Source of the DNA: a virus
Length of the DNA: 36,241 nucleotides
Reading direction: 5' to 3' (one strand)
Virus record (IMG/VR): IMGVR_UViG_3300031251_000066
Location: 1 to 36,241 of that record
Made by a program: the position numbers and the translations under genes. Shown piece after piece: positions 1 through 6,014 of the stretch (position 1 is its first letter; every line of letters begins with the position of its first letter). The notes under the pieces are model-generated. The model did not search any database, was not told the origin of the DNA, and was given only the letters and a program-made list of their open reading frames with translations.

Positions 1-15
1 CTATTAATAACTCAT

Positions 16-402
16 TTAGTCGTTGATTCTAACCCACCCGGCAGGCGTGTACTCACGTTGCCTTTGTAATTCATATATACCTGGTGGAAATAGAATCGGT
101 TCATGCTGGTCCAAACTTCTATGGTGCTCTGATACTGCACCATCTTGCAGGCGCTGGATCAACCCTTTTACCACAATGAATGCCTTCATGAAATCATCGG
201 CATTAGTGTAGTACTCCACTTCGATATTGTCTTTTACTGCATCGAATGTGTGGTGGTGCCCCGTTTCACTGTGGGCAACAATGTGCACTAGTACACCTTC
301 TCGGTCCACTGGATCTTTACGTACCCATCCAGCTGGAATGGAGTCAACTCTGGTGAATCTCAAATCACCTTGAGCACTACTTGGATTTTGATATATCTTC
401 AT
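16..402 (-). CDS. Small partner protein of DUF6745-type gene, function unknown
   Basis: This 128-residue protein has no assigned function. It carries a GDLRFTRVDSIPAG opening, a central histidine-rich segment (AHSETGHHHTF, about residues 43-53) and a C-terminal block with HEPILFPPGIYELQRQREY (about 100-118). From memory, bacteria often carry a small protein of this pattern (GHxH-type motif, then a pro-rich PPG.Y...RQREY segment) next to a DUF6745 gene, and that is the arrangement here: the DUF6745 gene ends 40 nt upstream. The start follows an AGGAG ribosome-binding site about 9 nt upstream. The clustered histidines suggest metal binding, but that is inference. Base composition is clearly richer in G+C than the phage genes to the right, which points to recent acquisition. 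The family resemblance is fairly secure; the function is unknown. Confidence 0.75.
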   Translation of the reverse strand: MKIYQNPSSAQGDLRFTRVDSIPAGWVRKDPVDREGVLVHIVAHSETGHHHTFDAVKDNIEVEYYTNADDFMKAFIVVKGLIQRLQDGAVSEHHRSLDQHEPILFPPGIYELQRQREYTPAGWVRIND

Positions 403-441
403 TCTTTCATTCTCCTAATTTTACTACGTTGTTAAAACACT

Positions 442-1581
442 TTATGTTCTTACTGCTACTTTGAAGTTTTCCCAACCTTCATCAATTCCATATGTCCAAG
501 CATTTGCTTGGAGAGCATATTGCATTTCTGGAGGAACAGGTATTGCAAAGGTTCTACCAGTACCGCAAAGCACTTTGAGAAATCTCTGGTAACCAGAATC
601 TGGTAACTCTGCTTCATATAACTCACCAATTTTTGGGTCTTTATGAGCATCAATCAATACTGCATTAAGCTCCTTGAGTATTTCAACCCAACCAATCAGT
701 TCGCAACCTGCACGACGAACTTCGATATTGTCTGTCCTCAGCACTTCTTGTGCTGAAGGTTTATTTTCAATCCAAGCATTTGGGATGTTCACACCTTTCC
801 AAAATGCTAGACCCCAACCATCCCTCCATTTAATAGCTAATCGCCCAGGTGAATGCAGGCGATTATCATCCAAATCAATGTACTCTGGGGTATCACACAC
901 CATTACAAAGTCTTGGTCTGGATACCACCACCAAGAATTGATTTGGGCCGCTGTATATACCTTGATCTTTTCCTTGATATCATCATCAATGTCAACATCA
1001 CAGATATCAAGGAAGAAGGACATATAGGCAAGATAACCTACCCAAACTCTTCCGCCGTAGTAATTACTAAAGAATTTGGTAAAGTCAATGTTAGACGCAA
1101 TAACTTTTTCAATATCCGCTTCAATATCCGCTTCAGACATTTCTGGCTTTACAGCCATTACGGTTTCTTTTACTGCATCGTACACTAACCCCTTAACAGG
1201 AGATGTTGTTGTTAACTCTCCTATATCATTGAAGAATGTTTGCATTTGTTGAGTGATTCCATCCATAGGGGATTTCTTCATTTCTTCAAATACCTGATGA
1301 TCAACACGATCTACATCGATTGGTGCGTCAAGAGTATTATTTTCACCATCTTCCGGATGGTTAATAATAGCTGCCGCTATTTGTGATGCTAATACTAGCA
1401 CACACGGTGATGATACTTTTATGTAAGGTACCCGTTTTAGCCCCGCGTATGCATAGCATTTTGCTATCGCTTCTTCTGAAGCTTCCCAATTTGCGGGCTC
1501 GCAGCTGAGCCCAATCTTTATCCATTTTTGTACGTGGCCTGGAATTGCCGCTGCTATTTCTGCTCTCATATAGCTATCCAT
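442..1581 (-). CDS. DUF6745-family protein
   Basis: A 379-residue protein that I recognise as a DUF6745-type protein. The N-terminus has the family's pattern IP..V.KWI.IGLS.EPA followed by an alanine/tyrosine-rich AYAGL segment and an SP motif (residues 13-60). The C-terminal half has LHSPGRLAIKWRDGWGLAFW, then an ...EVRR...GW..IL..L segment, a DAHKDP..GELYEAELP segment and a CGTGR.FAIPVPPE motif (about residues 250-360). Length is usual for the family and both ends look intact. The biochemical role is unknown. The first ATG (1581) has no good ribosome-binding site. A second in-frame ATG at 1569 overlaps the stop of the upstream 26-codon ORF (ATGA), so translation is probably coupled to that ORF and 1569 is an alternative start. 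Codon use and G+C differ from the neighbouring phage genes. Confidence 0.8.
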   Translation of the reverse strand: MDSYMRAEIAAAIPGHVQKWIKIGLSCEPANWEASEEAIAKCYAYAGLKRVPYIKVSSPCVLVLASQIAAAIINHPEDGENNTLDAPIDVDRVDHQVFEEMKKSPMDGITQQMQTFFNDIGELTTTSPVKGLVYDAVKETVMAVKPEMSEADIEADIEKVIASNIDFTKFFSNYYGGRVWVGYLAYMSFFLDICDVDIDDDIKEKIKVYTAAQINSWWWYPDQDFVMVCDTPEYIDLDDNRLHSPGRLAIKWRDGWGLAFWKGVNIPNAWIENKPSAQEVLRTDNIEVRRAGCELIGWVEILKELNAVLIDAHKDPKIGELYEAELPDSGYQRFLKVLCGTGRTFAIPVPPEMQYALQANAWTYGIDEGWENFKVAVRT

Positions 1582-1646
1582 TCTTCTACTGAAACTGCTG
1601 GTTCTTCAGAAATATCTTGATCATTTGCAATTGTTTCTTGTGTCAT
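1566..1646 (-). CDS. 26-codon leader ORF, mosaic of two virion genes
   Basis: An ATG at 1646 has a good ribosome-binding site (AGGAAT, 7 nt spacing) and opens a 26-residue ORF whose TGA overlaps an ATG of the DUF6745 gene. The peptide contains NDQDISE, also found in the protein encoded at 15142-16080, and AVSVEEWIA, also found in the protein encoded at 10890-12560. At DNA level, 1603-1625 equals 15575-15597 (23 of 23) and 1571-1599 equals 11159-11187 (29 of 29). It lies about 60 nt downstream of a promoter-like element. Its likely effect is to carry ribosomes to the DUF6745 start. Whether the peptide itself has a role cannot be told. It may be a remnant of the recombination that delivered the cassette, or an assembly artefact. 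Confidence 0.5.
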   Translation of the reverse strand: MTQETIANDQDISEEPAVSVEEWIAI

Positions 1647-1706
1647 TTTTTTATTCCTATTATGAAGTAAGATGAAATTAGTAAAGATATAGATCCTTTA
1701 CCAGTA

Positions 1707-1736
1707 AAATAATATATATATTCAAACAATTAGAAT
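1707..1736 (-). promoter_or_regulatory. Promoter-like element, copy A
   Basis: Minus-strand copy of the ~30-nt element seen six times in the window: ATTCTAA at the 5' end, TTTGAATA in the middle, and a TATATTAT core at 1709-1716. It lies about 60 nt upstream of the 26-codon leader ORF that precedes the DUF6745 cassette. The TATATTAT core resembles the AT-rich early promoter motif I recall for phiKZ (TATATTAC). Activity is inferred from sequence conservation and position only. Confidence 0.55.
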
Positions 1737-1807
1737 TTATATATTTACTTGAGATTGTTATATTTGATAGATAATAACTATTTATATAAGATACCTGTGT
1801 TTAATGT

Positions 1808-2227
1808 TTAATTAAAATTAATGGTATAATTAACATACCCATTTAATACTAGCATATCTACTATACTCTGCTGAGTAGCAGGATCTACATCAGTTAATAT
1901 AATAGTAGCTGTTTGTCTAACTAATCTAGTTAAGGAAACTGGATTTATCCAAGGTATACCGATTTCTATTATTGAATTATCTACTAATTCAATCACTAAA
2001 TAATTATAAGAGGTATAATCATTGATAGTTGGATTACTTGGGGTATTAGGTAAACTAGAATAAATGTTAGCGTGATTTACTGCAGCTTGAGCTGGGTCTC
2101 TTAGAGATTTACCAGATGTAAATCCTAACAGAGTACCATCTACAACATTATTGAGCACAATGCCATAAGTATTAAAACTAATAACATCATTTATAACTAA
2201 TTTATTTACGGTTGTTGTTTCTGCCAT
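1808..2227 (-). CDS. Hypothetical phage protein, 139 aa
   Basis: I do not recognise this protein. It is rich in Thr, Asn, Ile and Val, with alternating hydrophobic stretches typical of beta structure and no charged helical segments, membrane span or signal peptide. The start follows GTGAGAAAATAAA, a modest ribosome-binding site, and lies 1 nt from the stop of the upstream gene (2229-2411), so the two are co-transcribed. It is the last gene of the leftward unit that begins with the PhuZ-like gene. No obvious terminator hairpin follows it, so transcription may run on toward the accessory cassette. Confidence 0.65.
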   Translation of the reverse strand: MAETTTVNKLVINDVISFNTYGIVLNNVVDGTLLGFTSGKSLRDPAQAAVNHANIYSSLPNTPSNPTINDYTSYNYLVIELVDNSIIEIGIPWINPVSLTRLVRQTATIILTDVDPATQQSIVDMLVLNGYVNYTINFN

Positions 2228-2228
2228 T

Positions 2229-2411
2229 TTATTTTCTCACAGGCTTATGTGCCATTAATATATTTAAATCATCAGTATAAGCTTTCAATAATCTTACCTC
2301 ATCATCAGATCTTGCACCATCTGGTGCTTGTCTTTCTATTCTAAAAATTAAAGATTGTAAATTAAGTATTCTCTTCTCCTTTTCACTAGCATTGAGATAT
2401 GATTTGCTCAT
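2229..2411 (-). CDS. Small hypothetical protein, 60 aa
   Basis: The start is set at the ATG at 2411, which follows a strong AAAGGAGAA ribosome-binding site 6-7 nt upstream. A longer reading from 2465 has no such site. The product (MSKSYLNASEKEKRILNL at the N-terminus) is charged and probably helical, with runs of Lys, Glu, Leu and Arg and no membrane segment. Its 5' end overlaps the 3' end of the upstream gene by 26 nt, indicating translation from one message. Function unknown. Confidence 0.65.
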   Translation of the reverse strand: MSKSYLNASEKEKRILNLQSLIFRIERQAPDGARSDDEVRLLKAYTDDLNILMAHKPVRK

Positions 2412-2799
2412 TATTATTTTCTCCTTTATTATAATTGTATTTAACCATGTTAGCTTGTATACCATAGTTAATTAACCTTTTAAAATCTACTACTATCTTT
2501 TCACGTAGATACAATAATATATTAGTAGTAACCAGAGTTAATGTACTATTGTATATTCTTATAAAATTTGATTTAATATCAGATGGTAATAATAACTCAT
2601 CTATAGTTTCTAAAAGAGATGGTAGCAGATTATATCTATGATCTTCTAATATAGACATCACATCATTCATAATGTAGGTTTCAATATCTAGAAACTGTAT
2701 ATCTACATTTGAATATGGCTCTAACTGATTTTTAAAAATATGATATAAATCATAACATGAAAAGATAATAGTATATTCTTCAGGGAATGTATCTACCAT
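2386..2799 (-). CDS. Hypothetical phage protein, 137 aa
   Basis: An unrecognised, probably all-alpha protein rich in Ile, Leu, Asn and Tyr with scattered acidic residues. The ATG at 2799 (MVDTFPEEYT) follows AAGGAG at a rather long 10-nt spacing. An upstream in-frame TTG at 2820 is the only alternative. It overlaps the upstream gene by 20 nt and the downstream gene by 26 nt, so the three form a tight cluster. A YNYNKGENNNE segment at the C-terminus is low-complexity and likely disordered. Confidence 0.6.
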   Translation of the reverse strand: MVDTFPEEYTIIFSCYDLYHIFKNQLEPYSNVDIQFLDIETYIMNDVMSILEDHRYNLLPSLLETIDELLLPSDIKSNFIRIYNSTLTLVTTNILLYLREKIVVDFKRLINYGIQANMVKYNYNKGENNNEQIISQC

Positions 2800-3229
2800 T
2801 GTGAATATGCTCCTTTTCAAAAGTTAATACTCTGAAATCTCCCTCACATTTAAATTCATAATATCCTACTTGTTTATTTAATGTCCATATATCAAAAGTT
2901 TCTGCACCCATAGCTACATTTATCTTATCAGTAAGATATCGATAAGACATCATTTTGTTTATAGCATTTTCTAATGCTATAGCATCTAAGTTAAATTGAA
3001 TAGAAAAGATATAATATGGATTACTGTTTAACAATTGATGATTTCTAATCAATTTATTTATATTACTTTCTATAACTAACCTAGCATCTTCAAATAAAAG
3101 AAATTCTAATCCATGAATCAATTGTTGTTCATCATGTTTAAAATTTTTAGGTAATTCATATAAGATTAAATAAGCATATATTTCTACAGCTATCGATGCT
3201 AAATCAAAAATTATTATTGGTTTATTCAT
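2780..3229 (-). CDS. Hypothetical phage protein, 149 aa
   Basis: An unrecognised protein opening MNKPIIIFDLASIAVEIYAY and continuing with mixed helix and strand segments. I chose the ATG at 3229. The only longer reading begins at a GTG at 3274 inside a terminator-like hairpin (3257-3280), which is an unlikely start. The ribosome-binding site is weak (GGAAA close to the ATG). The coding 3' end overlaps the next gene by 20 nt. It sits directly behind the PhuZ gene, but the hairpin between them suggests much of the PhuZ message stops before it. No catalytic motif is evident. Confidence 0.55.
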   Translation of the reverse strand: MNKPIIIFDLASIAVEIYAYLILYELPKNFKHDEQQLIHGLEFLLFEDARLVIESNINKLIRNHQLLNSNPYYIFSIQFNLDAIALENAINKMMSYRYLTDKINVAMGAETFDIWTLNKQVGYYEFKCEGDFRVLTFEKEHIHNGRYIP

Positions 3230-3256
3230 ATGTTTCCATTTAGCTACTATTAAAGA

Positions 3257-3280
3257 CAGAGAGTGAGGATTCACTCTCTG
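3257..3280 (-). terminator. Hairpin downstream of PhuZ gene
   Basis: Inverted repeat with perfect 10-bp arms (CAGAGAGTGA / TCACTCTCTG) and a GGAT loop, starting 19 nt past the stop of the tubulin-like gene. On the minus strand it is followed by TCTTTAATAG, a short and imperfect U tract, so termination may be partial. Partial termination would let some transcript reach the small genes at 3229-1808. Confidence 0.5.
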
Positions 3281-3298
3281 AATACTAGTTATGTTTAA

Positions 3299-4282
3299 TT
3301 AGAAGATAAAATCATCTCCATCACCAAATGTTTGTATTTGCGTATTTTGAATAGCAGCTTCAGCTTTCTTATATTTATCAATAGCAGCTTGCAGGTTAGT
3401 TATACGATTACCCATAAGTTGATTTGTTATAATAAAGTAAGTAGATGGTGTCTCATGTCTCGTAGCTGTTAAAGCAGCTTCAGGATAATATCCAACACAA
3501 CTATAGGTTTGACCTAAATCAACTATATTATCTTCTTTACTAGTCAATAAACTAGCTACTGAAATAGCAGCTAATTCAATCGGCAACTCACCATCTTTGC
3601 CATTTAAGTGGATTATGATATCTACTATCTGTGGTGCTACTTTACTATTTTTATCATAATTTAACCATTTAAAGATATCTTGACTATCGAGTTCTTCATT
3701 GGTGCCAGAGGCTAACATAGCCAAAGATCGTAAGTCAATGTCAATGTTACGATCTACCTCCTGTCTATTTGTTTCATTATTATTTTCATAAAACAAACCA
3801 GCAATAGGTCTACCTAATTTTTTAGTAGATAGATTTTGTAATGTACCTATTGTATTATAAGCATTGGTAGTTTCTCGTGAGGAAGCTGTAGAAATTACAG
3901 ATAAAATTACTACAGGTTTTCCTCTATTAATTAACTCTTCCACAATCAATGGTCCCAGTACAGAACCTGAACCACCTGATAAACCAAAAATTACTATGTT
4001 AAAATCTGCAGGTGGATGTTTAAGAAATATAGAGTTAATGTGTGGTACTGCTACAGAGTGCGTAAAAGCTCTATCTTTCCCAGAGCCATCTACACCAGGT
4101 ATTAAAAATATATCACCTTTATTTGACTTTGGCTGAATATTACTTTTTGAAGTATCAATCAAAGAATAAACAGTGTCGGGAAAACCAGCTGAATCTGAAG
4201 GTATATCAACATTATTAATTGCATTTACCCCAAGTCCACCACAGCCATAAATTCTTAAGGTAGATTTTGATTTAGTATTCAT
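3299..4282 (-). CDS. phuZ: PhuZ-like tubulin/FtsZ GTPase
   Basis: A 327-residue member of the tubulin/FtsZ superfamily of the kind found in phiKZ-like jumbo phages, where the filaments centre the phage nucleus and carry capsids to it. Visible motifs are the T1 loop GCGGLGVN (residues 13-20), the T4 GTP-binding G-box GLSGGSGSVLG (100-110; FtsZ has GGGTGTG) and a T7-type catalytic loop NIDIDLRSL (179-187), comparable to NxDxxD in FtsZ. The C-terminus ends in an acidic tail (FGDGDDFIF), as expected for PhuZ, whose acidic tail is needed for polymerisation. Length is near that of known PhuZ proteins. It is read leftward, with a promoter-like element about 67 nt upstream of the start and a hairpin just behind the stop. 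Confidence 0.92.
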   Translation of the reverse strand: MNTKSKSTLRIYGCGGLGVNAINNVDIPSDSAGFPDTVYSLIDTSKSNIQPKSNKGDIFLIPGVDGSGKDRAFTHSVAVPHINSIFLKHPPADFNIVIFGLSGGSGSVLGPLIVEELINRGKPVVILSVISTASSRETTNAYNTIGTLQNLSTKKLGRPIAGLFYENNNETNRQEVDRNIDIDLRSLAMLASGTNEELDSQDIFKWLNYDKNSKVAPQIVDIIIHLNGKDGELPIELAAISVASLLTSKEDNIVDLGQTYSCVGYYPEAALTATRHETPSTYFIITNQLMGNRITNLQAAIDKYKKAEAAIQNTQIQTFGDGDDFIF

Positions 4283-4348
4283 CTTTATTTAATCCTATTT
4301 CTAGTTAAGTTGAGAGTAGTGATAGATGCTATTAATATAGCATCTAAG

Positions 4349-4378
4349 ATATAATATATATACCAGAAAATTTCCAAT
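4349..4378 (-). promoter_or_regulatory. Promoter-like element, copy B
   Basis: Minus-strand copy of the six-member element, the most diverged in its 5' half (ATTGGAAATTTTCTGG) but with an intact TATATATATTAT core at 4351-4362. It lies about 67 nt upstream of the PhuZ start codon, the same spacing as copies A, D and F to their genes. Confidence 0.5.
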
Positions 4379-4464
4379 ACCACATAAGATTTCTAGTATA
4401 AGTATTAATATATTTACCATTTTATACCATTATAACGTAGACTTCTAAAAAGGACATTCATCAA

Positions 4465-5208
4465 ATGAATAATATAGAATACATTCTTTCTGTAATAAAA
4501 AGAAAGATACCTTTACCTATCTTAAATATGGCATTCTTACCAACAGATACATTTGGTAGATTAAGACCTAGTTTAAGTCATTGTATTCAAAATACTATTG
4601 TAAATAATTGGGTATTAGCTGATGCTAATATGGTAGCTGGTATTGAAACTATTATAGATATAACAAATTGTCAAATCACTACAGTAAACATGGGTATGAT
4701 TATTCATGTTGGATTAGGACCAACCGCTGGTAAAGTAATTACATCAGTGCTTAGTGTTGGCTATGGTTATAATGCATTAGCTGGTGGACAGCCAGGAATA
4801 GCTTCTGCTTTGACAGAACCTTTACAAACTTCAGATGCTAGAGTACAACTAGTTGGTACTAATATAGTTTATGTAGAAGGTTACACTGGTGTTACATTAA
4901 CTAATATGAGATGTGTATTAGAGAATGATGAAGAGTTTAATAATCTATCACCTAGAGCTATGCCATTTATATCTGAACTATGCACTTTAGCAGCTAAAGC
5001 TTATATTTATAATGAGTTATCTATTAAACTAGCTAATGCTGTAATAGTAAATGGTATAGATACGGGTAAATACGCTGAAATAGTAAATAGCTATTCAGAT
5101 GCAGATCAAATGTATACAGAACAGCGAGATACTAAATTAGCTAAAATAACATTACTATCAGACCCGGTTACTCGTAATAGAATTATAAGAATGACTTGTC
5201 CTTCATAA
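4465..5208 (+). CDS. Hypothetical, possible virion protein, 247 aa
   Basis: A 247-residue protein without a signature I can name. The middle (residues 55-160) is rich in Gly, Thr and Val with alternating hydrophobics, suggesting a beta-sandwich. The C-terminal third is more helical and charged (YSDADQMYTEQRDTKLAK). No signal peptide or membrane span. This composition resembles phage structural proteins, and in phiKZ I recall virion-type genes near the PhuZ gene, but both points are weak. The start follows AAGGAC about 9 nt upstream. The gene is divergent from PhuZ across a 182-nt gap, and its transcript ends at a 34-bp palindrome. Confidence 0.65.
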   Translation: MNNIEYILSVIKRKIPLPILNMAFLPTDTFGRLRPSLSHCIQNTIVNNWVLADANMVAGIETIIDITNCQITTVNMGMIIHVGLGPTAGKVITSVLSVGYGYNALAGGQPGIASALTEPLQTSDARVQLVGTNIVYVEGYTGVTLTNMRCVLENDEEFNNLSPRAMPFISELCTLAAKAYIYNELSIKLANAVIVNGIDTGKYAEIVNSYSDADQMYTEQRDTKLAKITLLSDPVTRNRIIRMTCPS

Positions 5209-5478
5209 AAAAATAAAAAAGAATAATAGCATATAGGTAGAGAGCATATGCTCTCTACCTATATAATTGTGCTTTTTACTTATACTAAAAGTATCCCAAT
5301 CTGCTGGTTTTTTAATAATAGGAATATTATTTTCATCTGCCCAATCCTTTCCTAATAAATCAGCACCTCTAGCCATACCACATATTACTTCTGTTATCTT
5401 AAAGTTAGATAGAGATATAGCCATATCAATATGCTGTCTTGTAGTACCAGCTCTAGAACCAGCAATTATAACTTTCAC
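5203..5478 (-). pseudogene. Truncated DUF2493/YspA-like (SLOG) protein remnant
   Basis: The reading frame opens at a GTG (5478, preceded by TAGGG) and encodes VKVIIAGSRAG, then VICGMARGADLLGKDWADENN and IPIIKKPADWDTF. This is the characteristic GSR...G.A.GAD.LG..WA....I....PADW pattern of DUF2493 (YspA-like, SLOG superfamily, nucleotide-binding Rossmann-like fold). Intact members continue with G..AG..RN..M and a C-terminal helix. Here the family sequence stops after PADWDTF and the frame runs into a palindromic terminator and then the end of the opposite gene. About two thirds of the domain remains, so I read it as a decayed gene. A longer start at 5526 lies inside another palindrome and would add a hydrophobic leader foreign to the family. 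Confidence 0.7.
5231..5264. terminator. 34-bp perfect palindrome, terminator
   Basis: Fully self-complementary, with arms of 17 bp (ATATAGGTAGAGAGCAT and its complement), 23 nt past the stop of the rightward gene at 4465-5208. It can form the same hairpin in both directions. The DUF2493 remnant reads into it from the other side. Confidence 0.75.
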
Positions 5479-5518
5479 AGCTAACCCTATTATGACAAAA
5501 AAATATAATAATAAAAAG

Positions 5519-5552
5519 ATATGCATTGTTAGATTAATCTAACAATGCATAT
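5519..5552. terminator. 34-bp perfect palindrome beside repeat array
   Basis: Self-complementary over 34 bp (left arm ATATGCATTGTTAGATT). It separates the DUF2493 remnant from the 37-bp repeat array. For a leftward transcript started at copy C of the promoter-like element (5948-5977) it would be the first strong hairpin, giving an RNA of about 400 nt. Confidence 0.6.
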
Positions 5553-5591
5553 TGAGGCTCAGGAGGAAGAGCGATTTTTATCTAATATTAA

Positions 5592-5886
5592 GATTCACTA
5601 GTTCTTATTGAAATTATTTCTCCTTTAGATTCACTTATTTATAATGAAAATTATTATCTGCATAGATTCACTAACAAAAAATGGGATTACTATTGCTATT
5701 TGATTCACTAATAAATTTTGGGTTTGATTTTATTTATTGGTTCACTGTTAGATTTTGGGATTACTAGTTTCTTCTGATTCACTAATGAATTATGGTATTA
5801 CTAGTTGTGTTTGATTCACTTCGTTATATTGGGTATAATTACTGACACTGATATTACCGATAATCTTGTTTAATCACTATATAATA
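5592..5886. repeat. Tandem array of degenerate 37-bp repeats
   Basis: Seven units begin with GATTCACT (one GGTTCACT) at 5592, 5628, 5665, 5702, 5739, 5776 and 5813, spaced 36, 37, 37, 37, 37 and 37 bp. A much weaker eighth unit keeps phase at 5850. Units share the opening GATTCACTAAT and a second block near TGGGATTACTA about 10 bp further on; the rest drifts. Because 37 is not a multiple of three and no start codon with a ribosome-binding site is present, this is not a coding repeat. It fills the 488-nt gene-free stretch between 5526 and 6015 together with a palindrome on the left and a promoter-like element on the right. Candidate roles are iteron-like protein binding, an origin or packaging site, or a structured RNA. 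Confidence 0.85.
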
Positions 5887-5924
5887 ATCACTATTAATAT
5901 ATTAATAATTTCTTATTTTATTTG

Positions 5925-5946
5925 CGATTAATCGTATGATATCATA
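5925..5946. promoter_or_regulatory. Two abutting short palindromes at predicted transcript start
   Basis: CGATTAATCG (5925-5934) directly abuts TATGATATCATA (5935-5946), both perfect palindromes. They lie immediately downstream of the TATATTAT core of promoter-like copy C, where a transcript into the repeat array would start. They could be operator half-sites, but AT-rich DNA gives short palindromes by chance. Confidence 0.3.
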
Positions 5947-5947
5947 T

Positions 5948-5977
5948 AAATAATATATACATTCAAATTTTTTGAAT
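5948..5977 (-). promoter_or_regulatory. Promoter-like element, copy C, facing repeat array
   Basis: Minus-strand copy of the six-member element with the perfect inverted repeat ATTCAAA-AAA-TTTGAAT in its 5' half and a TATATTAT core at 5950-5957. Unlike the other copies, no gene start lies 40-70 nt downstream. The only thing it points at is the 37-bp repeat array, then the palindrome at 5519-5552. Confidence 0.5.
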
Positions 5978-6014
5978 CATGATATATTTTATAATCTCTT
6001 TAGGAATACAATAA

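Noticed and set aside
23-211. Opposite-strand and out-of-frame ORFs over strong genes (for example here, 3864-4136, 8423-8725, 32021-32332)
   Set aside because: They overlap recognisable genes entirely, lack ribosome-binding sites and have biased antisense composition.
5479-5526. ATG at 5526 as start of the DUF2493-like protein
   Set aside because: It lies within a 34-bp palindrome, has no ribosome-binding site and adds a hydrophobic leader not seen in the family; the GTG at 5478 fits the family's start.
5555-5580. GCTC...GAGC stem followed by GATTTTT as a rightward terminator
   Set aside because: A 4-bp stem is too weak, and no rightward gene ends nearby.
5592-5886. CRISPR-like array
   Set aside because: The period is regular, but conserved blocks are short and degenerate, there are no unique spacers flanked by identical repeats, and no cas genes are present.
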